Assembly: GCA_963782255.1 (NCBI GenBank) | Contig: CAWAIS010000001.1 | Span: forward strand, 3,658,001-3,722,000 | DNA from: Roseiarcus sp963782255 | GTDB taxonomy: Bacteria; Pseudomonadota; Alphaproteobacteria; Rhizobiales; Beijerinckiaceae | Direction: 5' to 3' | DNA: 64,000 nt | Shown: one piece after another, positions 24,261 through 33,304 of the stretch | How positions within the stretch are numbered: the stretch's first letter is position 1 | How the letters are laid out: each line of letters opens with the position of its first letter | Translations under genes and position numbers: made by a program | Notes under the pieces: generated by a model | The model's input: the letters and a program-made list of their open reading frames with translations, nothing else | Told to the model about the DNA's origin: nothing | Database searches by the model: none

Positions 24261-27065
24261 CTATTTCGAAGGGCCCTCGCTGGAGACGAAATCCGCAAGC
24301 AGCCGCCGCTTGATAGCGGCCTGCTTGGCCGCCGAGTTGATCTTTTGGCCAGTGAGATCGGTGACATAAAACGAGTCGACCGCCTTTTCGCCAAACGTCA
24401 CAATATGGGCCGAGCCTATGTTGAGATTGAGGCTCGAAAGCGAGGCCGTCAGATCGCGAAGAAGGCCCGTCCGGTCGAGCCCCGACACCTCCACGACCGT
24501 GTAGCGACGGGAAAGGCTGTTGTCGATCATGACCTCCGGCTCGATCGCGAAGGCTTGCCGGCGCACGTCGCGCATCTCCTTTTGCGGCTCGATCTCCGCA
24601 AATCGCACCTCGCCACGCAACGTCCGTTCGATGTTCGTGGCGATGCGCTGCCCTCGGCGCAGTTCGTCATTGTCGAGTTCGAACGCCCGGGAGACGAAGA
24701 TCGTGTCAAGCGCGAGGCCGTCGGTCGTCGTAAAGATCTGCGCATCGACGATATTGCCGCCGGCGGCCGCGCAAGCCCCAGCGATGCCGGTCAGCAACCT
24801 CGGGTGGTCCGGCGCGACCACCGTCACGGCGGTGACGCCGTGAAAGGCGTCGGTCGTCACTTCCGTCGCGAGCGAGCGCGTGTCGGCGGCCATCGCGTGA
24901 AGGAGCTTGGCGTGGGCGACCTGGCGAGCCGGCTCCACCTTGAGCCAGTAGGCGGGATAGTGGCGCAGCGCGTAGGCGTCGAACTCCGGGTCGGACCATC
25001 CCGGCAACGCCTTGCGCAAGGCCTCCTGGGCCGCCTGGACGCGCGCCTTGCGGTCGACCGCGGAATGGCCGCCGCCCAGGACCACTTCCGTCTCCCAGTA
25101 AAGGGTGCGCAAGAGCTGGCCCTTCCATCCGTTCCACACGCCCGGACCCACGGCGCGAATGTCGGAGACGGTCAGCGCCATCAGCATTTTGAGGCGCTCC
25201 TGCGTCTGCACGATCGCCGCCAAGGACTCCGCCGTGCGGGGATCGGACAGGTCTCGCCCTTGCGCCATGTTGGACATGGTCAGATGCCGCTCGATGAGCC
25301 ACGCGACGCGTTCGGTGTTCGCAGGCGACAGGCCGAGGCGCGGGCCAAGCTTGCGGGCGACCTCCGCCCCCTCGAGCGAATGGTTGGTCGGCCGGCCCTT
25401 GGCGATGTCGTGCAGGAACGCCGCCAGATATAGCTCGGTGCGATGGGTGATCTTGTGGATGATCTCGCTCGTGAGCGGATGATCTTCCTTGAGGCGGCCG
25501 GCGTCGATGGCGCTGAGTGCGCCGACGGTGCGCAGCAGGTGTTCGTCGACCGTATAGTGGTGGTACATCGAGAATTGCATCATCCCGACGACGCGGCCGA
25601 ATTCGGGGATGAACCGTCCGAGCACCCCGGCCTCGTTCATTCGCCTCAGCGTCGTTTCCGGCGCGTGACGCGAGGTCAAAATCTCAAGGAACAGCCGATT
25701 CGCCTCGGGGTCCTCTCTGAGGGCGGCGTTGATACGTTTGAGCGATTGGGTCACGAGCCGCGTGGCGTCCGGATGGATCAGCAGGTTGGACCGGTCGGCG
25801 ATCCAGAACAGGCGGATCAAATTGACCGGGTCGCGCTCGAAAGCGTCGCTTCGGACGACGTTGATTCGATCGGCCTCGACCTTGAAATCTTTCGCATCGG
25901 CGATCACGCGGGTGCGGCGGCGACGAAGCCGGCCGATGAACCTGTCGAACACCGGCGTCGGCTTGGTCTGTCGCGCTTCGAGCGCCGCGCACACGATCGC
26001 GGTCAGATCGCCGACGTCCTTGGCGACCAGGAAATAGTGCTTCATGAAGCGCTCGACATCCGCCTGGGCCGCTCGCGTCGAATAGCCGAGTTGGCGCGCG
26101 ATCGGCCGCTGGAAGTCGAAGCTGAGGCGCTCCTCGGGGCGGCCCGCGAGAAAATGCAAGCGGCAACGCACGGACCACAGGAACTCCTCGCAGCGGCGGA
26201 ACAGCGCGAATTCAGCGGGGGAGAACAGGCCCGCGGCCACCAGCTCGTGGGCGTTGCGCACGCGATAGACGTATTTCGAGATCCAGAACAGGGTGTTGAG
26301 ATCGCGCAGGCCGCCCTTGCCCTCCTTCACGTTCGGCTCGACGAGATAGCGGGAAGCGCCCGCGCGCCTCACGCGTTGCTCCCGCTCGGCCAATTTGGCT
26401 GCGACGAATTCGTGCGCGGTCCTGGCGACGATCTCCTTGTCGAAGCGCGCTTGCAACGTCTCGAACAAAGCCTTGTCGCCGGTGACGAGCCGCGCCTCGA
26501 TGAGCGTGGTGCGGATCGTCATGTCGGCGCGCGCCTGCTTGAGACACTCATCGACCGTTCGGGTCGCGTGGCCGACCTTCTGCTTGAGGTCCCAGAGCAC
26601 GTAAAGCAGGGTCTCGACGATCTTTTCGACGGCCGGCGTCGGCTTGTCCGGCAACAGGAACAGGAGATCGATGTCCGAACCCGGCGCCAGCATGCCTCGC
26701 CCATAACCCCCGACCGCGACGATCGTCGGCAATACCGCGGGGCCGGGACCGGGGCTGAGCCAGCGCGCCATATCGAGCGCGACCCGCAAGAGGTCGTCGA
26801 TCTGGGCGCTCAAGGCCTCCGCGCAGCCTCGCCCGGTTCCACCGTCCTCCAGCGCCTTGCGCGCCTCTGCGCGTCCCTCCGCAAGCGCCGCCTGCAAGCG
26901 GGCGATCGCCGCCCGTCTGAACTCTCCCGGGTCGCCGGAATGGCGACGTTCGAGCTCTGAAATCTGGCCGGAAAGGCTTGCTCGGTCGAGGCCCTTGTGG
27001 GGCGAGGTCGCGGCGCGCGGCTGGCGGGCGCGGCGTTCGACCGCCGGGGCGTGGGCGACTGACAT
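24261..27065 (-). CDS. glnD: Bifunctional [protein-PII] uridylyltransferase/uridylyl-removing enzyme
   Basis: GlnD senses glutamine and uridylylates or deuridylylates PII proteins, the head of the nitrogen-control cascade. The 934-residue protein contains a nucleotidyltransferase domain (VAVGGYGRGMLAPGSDIDLLFLLPD), the GlnD helical linker with LRDLNTLFWISKYVYRV, an HD hydrolase domain (LAAFLHDIAKGRPTNHSLEGA) and two C-terminal ACT domains (VTVVAPDHPRLLTGIAG and VEVSGLDRTGLLRDLTASL). Length and domain order are standard for Hyphomicrobiales. The reading frame is fully open, which argues for good base quality in this part of the window. Confidence 0.98.
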   Translation of the reverse strand: MSVAHAPAVERRARQPRAATSPHKGLDRASLSGQISELERRHSGDPGEFRRAAIARLQAALAEGRAEARKALEDGGTGRGCAEALSAQIDDLLRVALDMARWLSPGPGPAVLPTIVAVGGYGRGMLAPGSDIDLLFLLPDKPTPAVEKIVETLLYVLWDLKQKVGHATRTVDECLKQARADMTIRTTLIEARLVTGDKALFETLQARFDKEIVARTAHEFVAAKLAEREQRVRRAGASRYLVEPNVKEGKGGLRDLNTLFWISKYVYRVRNAHELVAAGLFSPAEFALFRRCEEFLWSVRCRLHFLAGRPEERLSFDFQRPIARQLGYSTRAAQADVERFMKHYFLVAKDVGDLTAIVCAALEARQTKPTPVFDRFIGRLRRRRTRVIADAKDFKVEADRINVVRSDAFERDPVNLIRLFWIADRSNLLIHPDATRLVTQSLKRINAALREDPEANRLFLEILTSRHAPETTLRRMNEAGVLGRFIPEFGRVVGMMQFSMYHHYTVDEHLLRTVGALSAIDAGRLKEDHPLTSEIIHKITHRTELYLAAFLHDIAKGRPTNHSLEGAEVARKLGPRLGLSPANTERVAWLIERHLTMSNMAQGRDLSDPRTAESLAAIVQTQERLKMLMALTVSDIRAVGPGVWNGWKGQLLRTLYWETEVVLGGGHSAVDRKARVQAAQEALRKALPGWSDPEFDAYALRHYPAYWLKVEPARQVAHAKLLHAMAADTRSLATEVTTDAFHGVTAVTVVAPDHPRLLTGIAGACAAAGGNIVDAQIFTTTDGLALDTIFVSRAFELDNDELRRGQRIATNIERTLRGEVRFAEIEPQKEMRDVRRQAFAIEPEVMIDNSLSRRYTVVEVSGLDRTGLLRDLTASLSSLNLNIGSAHIVTFGEKAVDSFYVTDLTGQKINSAAKQAAIKRRLLADFVSSEGPSK

Positions 27066-27122
27066 CGGTGGAATATTCCCCTTCCCCCCGCCGTCCGCAA
27101 GGATCGGCGGCGCAGAATAGCG

Positions 27123-28073
27123 TCAGCCGGCGCTGAGCCGCGCTTCGATTGCGTCCCAGATCGCGACCGCCAGATCAGGACCGCCGAATCTCTTTATTAC
27201 GCGTATGCCGGTCGGCGAGGTGACGTTGATCTCCGTCAGATGGCCGTCGATCACGTCGATCCCGACGAAAACGAGGCCGCGCCGCTTCAGTTCCGGCCCG
27301 ATCGTCGCGCAGATCTCGCGCTCGCGCTCAGTGAGCTCCGTCTCCTTCGCAGCGCCGCCCCGGACCATGTTGGAGCGGATGTCGTCGCCGACCGGCACCC
27401 GGTTGACGGCGCCCATGACCACGCCGTCGACGAGGATGATCCGCTTGTCGCCCTGCGTCACCGCCGGCAGGAACTTCTGGATCACCCAGGGCTCGCGGAA
27501 GGTGACGCTGAAGAGGTCGAACAGCGAGCCGAAATTCGGGTCCTGGGCGCCGATCTTGAAAACCGCCGCGCCGCCGGCGCCGTAAAGCGGCTTCATCACC
27601 ACTTCCCCGTGCTCGGCTCGAAAGGCCTCGATGGCCGCCCGGTCGCGGGCGATCAGGGTCGGCGGCATCAGCTCGGGAAAATCCATCACGAACAGCTTCT
27701 CCGGCGAGTCGCGGACGCCGCGCGGATCGTTGACGACGAGCGTCTTTGGATGGATGCGCTCGAGCAGATACGTCGTCGCCAGGTAAGCGAGATCGAAAGG
27801 CGTCGGGTCCTGCCGCAGAAGCACGACGTCGACAACGGAGAGGTCGACGAGCCGGGGATCGCCGAGGCGGGCGTGATCGCCCTCGACGTCCTTGACCGTC
27901 AGCGGCTCGGCCATGGCTTCGACGCGCGAGCCCGTGAGCCGCAGCCGATCCGGCGTATAGTGCAAGAGGCGATGGCCGCGCGCCTGAGCCTCCAGGAGCA
28001 GCGCAAACGTGGAGTCGCCGGCGATCCGGATGCGGTCGATCGGATCCATCTGCACGGCGACAGTCAGGGGCAT
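27123..28073 (-). CDS. gshB: Glutathione synthetase
   Basis: GshB joins gamma-glutamylcysteine and glycine with ATP, the last step of glutathione synthesis. The 316-residue protein opens MPLTVAVQMDPIDRI, has DVVLLRQDPTPFDLAYLATTYLLE, the ATP-grasp region VMKPLYGAGGAAVFKI, and GDKRIILVDGVVMGAVNRVP and EINVTSPTGIRVI near the C-terminus. It precedes glnD by 57 bases and follows yraN in the same direction, the common alphaproteobacterial rsmI-yraN-gshB order. Confidence 0.97.
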   Translation of the reverse strand: MPLTVAVQMDPIDRIRIAGDSTFALLLEAQARGHRLLHYTPDRLRLTGSRVEAMAEPLTVKDVEGDHARLGDPRLVDLSVVDVVLLRQDPTPFDLAYLATTYLLERIHPKTLVVNDPRGVRDSPEKLFVMDFPELMPPTLIARDRAAIEAFRAEHGEVVMKPLYGAGGAAVFKIGAQDPNFGSLFDLFSVTFREPWVIQKFLPAVTQGDKRIILVDGVVMGAVNRVPVGDDIRSNMVRGGAAKETELTEREREICATIGPELKRRGLVFVGIDVIDGHLTEINVTSPTGIRVIKRFGGPDLAVAIWDAIEARLSAG

Positions 28074-28111
28074 GAGCGATCCCGTAGAAGCTTCATGAAT
28101 CGGCGGATGGG

Positions 28112-28504
28112 TCAGTCGATCATCAGCCTATACGCGGACGGCGCGTGGCGGGGAAGGCGCCAGGGAGCGATGAAAACGGCGTCGCCGCGAAGCGTCTGGC
28201 GGGCGGCCCATTGGTTGCGCGAGAGCCAGACGCGAGCGGCGCGCGCGATTCGGCGTTGCTTCGTGGCGCTGATCGATGCGATCGCCGCCTCGATGTCGTC
28301 GCGCGCCTTCACTTCGACAAACGCGATGACGCTGCCCCGCCTGACGATAAGATCGATTTCGCCGCCGGAAACACCGTAACGCCGCTCGAGAATCGAGTAA
28401 CCCTTGAGGGTGAGCCAAATCGCCGCAATCGTCTCGGCCTTGAGGCCAAAGAGATGGGCGACCCGGCGTCGGGCGCGAACGTCCGCGGGGCGAGGCGCGC
28501 TCAC
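28112..28504 (-). CDS. YraN family (UPF0102) putative endonuclease-like protein
   Basis: The 130-residue protein starts with GTG at 28504 and shows the UPF0102 pattern: AHLFGLKAETIAAIWLTLKGYSILERRYGVSGGEIDLIVRRGSVIAFVEVKAR, where EIDLI and FVEVKAR form a PD-(D/E)xK-like nuclease core, followed by ISATKQRRIARAARVWL. The family is widespread, its role unproven. It lies 38 bases upstream of gshB on the same strand. Confidence 0.92.
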   Translation of the reverse strand: MSAPRPADVRARRRVAHLFGLKAETIAAIWLTLKGYSILERRYGVSGGEIDLIVRRGSVIAFVEVKARDDIEAAIASISATKQRRIARAARVWLSRNQWAARQTLRGDAVFIAPWRLPRHAPSAYRLMID

Positions 28505-28528
28505 TGCCAGCGAACCGGATCGGAAGCG

Positions 28529-28825
28529 CTAGAGGGCATACAGCGCGTCAGCGGTCGCCGCAGGGCGGACGTAAGACTTGAGACCTTCGCGGTCGATCAC
28601 ATCAACTGGACCGTCGAACAGGCCGGCGACAAAGAGCTTTAGACCCGTGTAGGCGTACACGTCATCGATGGAACCCGGCTCGGTGTCGATCATGATGTCA
28701 ATGTCGCTGTCCGGGCGATTGTCGCCGGGCGCGCGAGACCCGAACAGGGCGGCATGCGCCACGCCTCGCGCGCGGAGCTCGGCCTCGCTCGCCCGCAAGC
28801 GGGCTGTGATCGCGTCGCGGTCCAT
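28529..28825 (-). CDS. Minimal nucleotidyltransferase (MNT, MntA-like), apparently orphan
   Basis: A 98-residue MNT-domain protein with the active-site pattern ALFGSRAPGDNRPDSDIDIMID: GSRA(x)G followed by SDID metal ligands, then a third acidic residue in GPVDVIDRE. In MNT/HEPN toxin-antitoxin pairs this domain neutralises a HEPN RNase by AMPylation. Here no HEPN partner follows; the downstream gene is yraN 24 bases away and rsmI is upstream. It therefore interrupts the usual rsmI-yraN arrangement. The active-site residues look intact. Confidence 0.85.
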   Translation of the reverse strand: MDRDAITARLRASEAELRARGVAHAALFGSRAPGDNRPDSDIDIMIDTEPGSIDDVYAYTGLKLFVAGLFDGPVDVIDREGLKSYVRPAATADALYAL

Positions 28826-28905
28826 GTTTACAGCGTATCACAAAAAAGGTCGGATGGCAGGCGAAAACGCTGGTCTTTCGCCAGGCGCTCCCTGCCAAGC
28901 CTACC

Positions 28906-29838
28906 TCATCCTCGATGCTCGTTATGGTCTCCGGCGAGCGCGAGCGCGCGTGCGTAGACCTGGCGGCGCGGCAGGCCGTGCTTGGCCGCCATGGCCGCCG
29001 CCGCGTCCCTGACCGAGAGGGTTCGCAGCGCAGCGCGAATGTCCTCATCGAGCGCGCTTTCGGAAATCGGCTCCCTCGCCTGCCGCCCGCCGACGACAAT
29101 GACGATTTCCCCCCTTGGCGGCTCCCCGGCTGCGTATGCCGCGGCAAGCGCGTCCAGCGCGCCGCGCCGGACCTCCTCGTGCAGCTTGGTCAATTCGCGG
29201 GCGACCGCCGCCGGCCGCGGCCCCAGTTCGAGCGCGAGATCCGCCAGCGTCTCGGCCAGGCGGCTCGGAGATTCGTAGAAGATGAGCGTGCCGGGCACGC
29301 CGGCAAGCGCATTGATGCGCTCGCGCCGGGCCGCGCTCTTCGGCGGCAAAAAGCCTTCGAAAAAGAAGCGGTCGGTGGGAAGACCGGCGACTGAGAGCGC
29401 GGTCAAGGCGGCCGAGGCGCCGGGCGCCGCCGTGATGAAGAGGCGGGAGGCGATCGCCTCGGCGACGAGCTTGAAGCCGGGATCGGAAATCATCGGCGTC
29501 CCCGCGTCGGATATGAGCGCCAGCGCCTCGCCCTCGGCAATTCGGCGCAGCGCGATCGGCCGGACCTCGGCCGCGTTGTGCTCGTGGTAGGGGGTAAGCG
29601 GCGTCTCAATCCCGTAGCGCGAAAGCAAGGTTCGGGAGACGCGGGTGTCCTCGGCCAGAATCGCGTCAGCGCCCGCCAGAATCGCCAGCGCCCGCAGGGT
29701 CACGTCCGCGAGGTTGCCGATCGGCGTCGAGACGACGTAAAGGCCTGGCGCGAGCGAAGGGGCGGGAACGAGCGCGCCATGGACAAGAAAGCTGCGATGC
29801 GGGCGGGTCGTCCCAGGCTCTGCGGAGATTGCCTTCAT
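28906..29838 (-). CDS. rsmI: 16S rRNA (cytidine1402-2'-O)-methyltransferase
   Basis: RsmI methylates the ribose of C1402 in the ribosomal P site. The 310-residue product from ATG 29838 has the family motifs LYVVSTPIGNLADVTLRAL, ILAEDTRVSRTLLSRYGI, ALISDAGTPMISDPG, APGASAALTALSVAGLPTDRFFFEGFLP, LIFYESPSRLAETL and the RGEIVIVVGG end of the catalytic domain, then a C-terminal helical tail. The much longer frame upstream of 29838 is not coding. It is divergent from the LpoA-like lipoprotein gene. Confidence 0.95.
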   Translation of the reverse strand: MKAISAEPGTTRPHRSFLVHGALVPAPSLAPGLYVVSTPIGNLADVTLRALAILAGADAILAEDTRVSRTLLSRYGIETPLTPYHEHNAAEVRPIALRRIAEGEALALISDAGTPMISDPGFKLVAEAIASRLFITAAPGASAALTALSVAGLPTDRFFFEGFLPPKSAARRERINALAGVPGTLIFYESPSRLAETLADLALELGPRPAAVARELTKLHEEVRRGALDALAAAYAAGEPPRGEIVIVVGGRQAREPISESALDEDIRAALRTLSVRDAAAAMAAKHGLPRRQVYARALALAGDHNEHRG

Positions 29839-30036
29839 GATGGTTATGCGGCTGACCCGGGGTTGGCGCCGCTGCAAACCGCGACCACGGACCACATAGG
29901 CTCGCGCAGGTGAAAATGCCACAATTTCCGTGGACAGCGGACGCCTCGGCCTCTGTCGCCTTTGACCGACGGGCGAGCAAAAGGCCGCGGGCGGGGCTAT
30001 AATTTCCATGTTCGCTGCGGCGTCAGGGAGATGATG

Positions 30037-31248
30037 ATGGGAAATGACGGTGGGTCGCCCGCGGGCCGAGCGCAATTTAGCCGGCGCGCGCTCATCGGCG
30101 GCGGCCTTGCGTTGACGGTCGCGGGCTGCAATTCGACCGCGGTCGACTTTCCCGGCGCGGCCTTGAGCGGGTCCATGGCCCCGTCTCCGGCCGCGATCCC
30201 GTCCGGGCCGCCGGTCGGCGAGGTCTTGGGAACCGGGCCGGTCCGAGTGGGCCTTATCCTGCCCTTGACCCAGAACGGCGCCCCGAGCCCGGTCGGCGTA
30301 TCGATGCGCAATTCGGCTGAGCTCGCGGTCGACGAGTTCGCAAGCCCCTACATCACGTTGATGATTGAGGACGATCGATCGACCCCCGAAGGCGCGGGCC
30401 AGGCCGCGCAGGCGGAAGTCGGTGCCGGCGCCGAACTCCTGCTCGGCCCCGTCTACGCCAACGACGTGCGCCAGGCCGCCTCCGTCGCCAAGGGCGCCGG
30501 CAGGCCGATCATCGGCTTTTCCACCGACGCCAGCGTCGCCTCGCCCAACGTCTATCTCCTGTCGTTCCTGATCGAAGGCTACGTCGATCGCATCGTTCAG
30601 TTCGCCGTCTCGCGCGGCAAGAAGACCTTCGCGGTCATGGCGCCGCAGAGCGATTACGGCAATATCGCGCTGGCGCAGTTTCAGGAGACGGCGGGACGGC
30701 TCAACGCGCCGGTCGTCGTCATCGCGCGCTATGCGCCGGGCCAGCCCCAGAGCGCGGCGGGCCAAGTCTCCGCCGTCGCAGGCCAGTTCGACGCGCTCTT
30801 CATTCCGGAGCAGGCCGAAGGCATGCCCGCGGTGGCGTCTGCGCTTGCGGGAAGCGGGGTCAAGACGCAGCTTTTGGGAACGGGCGTCTGGAACGACGCG
30901 CGCGTGTTGCGGCTGCCGCAGATGCAGGGCGCCTGGTTCTCGGCGCCGGACAACGCCGGCTACAACGCGCTGGCGCAGCGCTACAAGGCCAAGTTCAACA
31001 GCGAGCCGACGCGATTGGCGACGCTCGCCTACGACTCGGTGACGCTCGCGGCGGCGCTCGCGCGCAATCCGCCGCCCGATCGGTTTGGCCAGCGGGCGCT
31101 GACCAGCGTTTCGGGCTTCAACGGCGCCGACGGCGTGTTCCGCTTCCGCGCGGAAGGGACGAACGAACGGGGCCTTGCCGTCATGGAGATCGACAACAAC
31201 GCCGCGGTCGTGATCAGCCCGGCGCCGCGCAGCTTCGCCGCGGGGTGA
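30037..31248 (+). CDS. Penicillin-binding protein activator, LpoA-like lipoprotein (periplasmic binding fold)
   Basis: The protein of about 403 residues opens with a Tat-like/twin-arginine stretch (FSRRALIGGGLAL) and a lipobox ending TVAGC, so it should be lipid-anchored. The mature part is a type I periplasmic-binding fold (VRVGLILPLTQNGAPSPVG, ELLLGPVYANDVRQAASVAKGAGRPIIGFSTD, FAVMAPQSDYGN). LpoA-like proteins in this position, divergent from rsmI-yraN-gshB, are thought to stimulate peptidoglycan synthases. Three ATG codons lie in a row at 30031, 30034 and 30037; the third has the best spacing from GGGAG. It could alternatively be an amino acid receptor. Confidence 0.87.
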   Translation: MGNDGGSPAGRAQFSRRALIGGGLALTVAGCNSTAVDFPGAALSGSMAPSPAAIPSGPPVGEVLGTGPVRVGLILPLTQNGAPSPVGVSMRNSAELAVDEFASPYITLMIEDDRSTPEGAGQAAQAEVGAGAELLLGPVYANDVRQAASVAKGAGRPIIGFSTDASVASPNVYLLSFLIEGYVDRIVQFAVSRGKKTFAVMAPQSDYGNIALAQFQETAGRLNAPVVVIARYAPGQPQSAAGQVSAVAGQFDALFIPEQAEGMPAVASALAGSGVKTQLLGTGVWNDARVLRLPQMQGAWFSAPDNAGYNALAQRYKAKFNSEPTRLATLAYDSVTLAAALARNPPPDRFGQRALTSVSGFNGADGVFRFRAEGTNERGLAVMEIDNNAAVVISPAPRSFAAG

Positions 31249-31411
31249 GCCCGGTCCCAGCGGATCGGTTCGTTTGGAAACTCTTGGATTGTCGCGTTTT
31301 GGCCTCGAATTTTGCCCTCAATGGGGGTTGGAAAAGCTTGGATTTCCTTGGATTCTCTCGTCCGAATCGAGCCTTTTCAATGGGTTACGGGCGATTTTCC
31401 GAAAAAAAATT
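31249..31411. repeat. Intergenic segment with second copy of the ttttcaatgggtta motif
   Basis: The segment after the LpoA-like gene contains several tggattt/ccttgga repeats (about 31335-31353), followed by the 24-base motif at 31364-31387 that matches 18080-18103 at 22 of 24 positions. In both places the motif lies downstream of a gene and shortly before an IS1595 copy, but the spacing to the IS differs (about 225 and 24 bases), so it is not part of the IS. Confidence 0.65.
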
Positions 31412-32445
31412 CCTGATTACGCGGCAACGTCAGCCAGTTTTAGCAAGCGGTAAGGCATCGGGAGGGTCCTCAGCGCAACGAATGCGAGGCGGGGGATCAT
31501 GGTTTCGAGCTCGTATCGGCGATTGAATCGATATTCGAACTCCGCGAGATATCGAGGGACGTGTTTTTCTCCTACGGCTCGGTAGGTCCCGACGAGGGCG
31601 GCTTTGATATTGCCCAATGCGGTATTGACCCATTTGAAAGCAGGGGTGCGAACCGCTTGCTTGCCGCTTCCGGTCTTTTTTGAGGTGTGCAGGCATCCGG
31701 CTTGGGTGACGGCGGCGAAGCACGCCAGGCCGTCGGAGACGATATTGGCGCCGGGCCTGAGCGCGGTGCTTGCGAGTTTTCGGATCGCAAAGCTGCTGAA
31801 GGCTTTGACAGGCCGAAGGATGATTTGATCTGGCTTGCCGTCGTCGGTTGTCGCGACCGCAGCGACGAACGGCGTCTTGCCTGTTGCGCCGCGCCCGCGG
31901 CGGCCGGACCGGGCGCCGCCGATATAGGCGTCGTCCATCTGGACGTTGCCTTTCAAGCGTTTGCTCGCGTTACGCTCCAACATGACTTGAGCGAGCTTGT
32001 GCTTCATCATCCAAGCAGCCGTCTGGGTGACGCCAAGGCGTCGACCGAGTTCGATACTGGAAATGCCCTTCTTTGATTGCGTGACCAGGTAGATCGTCTT
32101 GAACCAGATGCGCAGCGGCAGCTTGCTCGAAGCGAAGATCGTTCCCGCTTTGACAGAGGTCTGCTTGCGACACGCGTTACACTGGAATAAACGCCGCGCG
32201 CCGCGCGTGACGACGCAGTGATCAGCGCCCTTGCACCCGGGACATTCGAACCCGTTCGGCCACCGCCATTTGACCAGCGCCGCATGACATTGCTCTTCGG
32301 TTCCGTAAATCTCCGCGAAACGAGCCTCGCTGAGGCCTTTCTGAAACTGAACCTGATTGCGCGCCATCAGAGAACCCCTGCGAAAACAACATGTTCATGT
32401 TCCGTTCTACTGAACGTCTGAAGCTGACGCAAGCGCGTAATCAGG
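31412..32445 (-). mobile_element. IS1595-family element, copy B (1034 bp)
   Basis: Same ends and length as copy A. The 8-base target duplication is aaaaaatt (31404-31411 and 32446-32453). The sequence appears identical to copy A across the transposase gene. Its insertion lies between the LpoA-like gene and a degraded region. Confidence 0.96.
31417..32367 (-). CDS. IS1595-family transposase (copy B)
   Basis: A 316-residue protein identical in translation to the copy A transposase, with the zinc-binding N-terminus, the DDE core beginning at VQMDDAYIGG, and the EFEYRFNRR C-terminal region. Open and presumably functional. With two intact copies in 13 kb, homologous recombination between them could delete or duplicate the yebC-to-LpoA block, which lies between direct copies. 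Confidence 0.95.
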   Translation of the reverse strand: MARNQVQFQKGLSEARFAEIYGTEEQCHAALVKWRWPNGFECPGCKGADHCVVTRGARRLFQCNACRKQTSVKAGTIFASSKLPLRIWFKTIYLVTQSKKGISSIELGRRLGVTQTAAWMMKHKLAQVMLERNASKRLKGNVQMDDAYIGGARSGRRGRGATGKTPFVAAVATTDDGKPDQIILRPVKAFSSFAIRKLASTALRPGANIVSDGLACFAAVTQAGCLHTSKKTGSGKQAVRTPAFKWVNTALGNIKAALVGTYRAVGEKHVPRYLAEFEYRFNRRYELETMIPRLAFVALRTLPMPYRLLKLADVAA

Positions 32446-32718
32446 AAAAAATTTTCATCTCCCCCGTTCCGAGCAAGAGGGCTCCGGAGGTGGGACGGAC
32501 AAACCCTTTCGTGCGCGGCGCAGAATCGTCTCATGGGAGGAGCGTAGCAGACTTTCTGATTTTCAGCAAGCAATTGTCGTCCCGGCCTTATTCGAAGTGG
32601 ACCGGATCAGGGTGATCTTCGGCGATTGCGCCATACGCTGAAGCGGACGATCATTGACGGAATTGGCTGCGTCTCCGCTTGCTTTTGCGGGGCCGCCTAA
32701 TGAAGACGAGGGGCGCGC

Positions 32719-33024
32719 GTGCTCTTCAAGGGCCAGTGTCACTGTGGCGCTATTCGCGTAGAGCTGGCGTCCGACCGGCCGCCACACCAACAGGTGCTCG
32801 GCGCGTGCCAGTGCTCGTTCTGTCGCAAGCACAACGCGAGTTTAATGAACTGCAAGACTTTTCACTTGCGGAACGCAGACGCCGTAGTCGTCGCCGGCCG
32901 CACGCCCAACCGGCGTAACGCGGCCAGAACCCCCTCAACGTCTCCTTTCGTCATCGCGACGGCCATAGCCGCCGCCGCCCGCCGTCGCAGTGCTGCAAAA
33001 TGCACGTTGCTGATAATTATCTGA
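32719..33024 (+). pseudogene. GFA/CENP-V-type protein (glutathione-dependent formaldehyde-activating family), truncated
   Basis: The GTG-initiated frame begins VLFKGQCHCGAIRVELAS and continues LGACQCSFCRKHNASL, the zinc-binding cysteines typical of the GFA family. Similarity stops near residue 57 (about 32889); the second cysteine motif (FCxxCG) and the rest of the fold are missing, and the remaining codons to 33024 look like noise. The gene therefore seems 3-prime truncated, consistent with its place in an IS-flanked, decayed region. Confidence 0.6.
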
Positions 33025-33101
33025 CTGCCGGCGCTCTCTGGGCGGCCGATCAGACGCTCCAGGGCCGGACAGCTCATTTCGGAACCCGTCAGATGGATCA
33101 T
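32862..33101 (-). CDS. Possible small hypothetical protein (79 residues)
   Basis: A minus-strand frame starting at ATG 33101 gives MIHLTGSEMSCPALERLIGRP..., ending in a neat VEGVLAALRRLGVRPATTTASAFRK tail. It overlaps the non-homologous end of the GFA frame on the other strand. Its composition is protein-like but it lacks a clear ribosome-binding site and I recognise no family; it could be a fragment of a larger gene extending upstream. Confidence 0.3.
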   Translation of the reverse strand: MIHLTGSEMSCPALERLIGRPESAGSQIIISNVHFAALRRRAAAAMAVAMTKGDVEGVLAALRRLGVRPATTTASAFRK

Positions 33102-33304
33102 TGCGCCGCAAAACCCTTCGAACACGCAATAAAACGCCCGCAGACCGTTACAGCCTGCGAGCGTCTGTCCCCGGCCCCGGCGGCGTTGAGACGGCCGCCG
33201 TTCCGTGTCGCCCCCAATCATGTTGATCGCAGACCGGGCGTTTGGCGTCTTGCGATTTCGGGCCAATCGGCTGATAGATCGGGCCAAGCTTTGCCGCCGG
33301 GCGC

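Noticed and set aside
24345..26960. Long plus-strand frames over glnD
   Set aside because: Antisense of an intact 934-residue GlnD; no motif and skewed composition.
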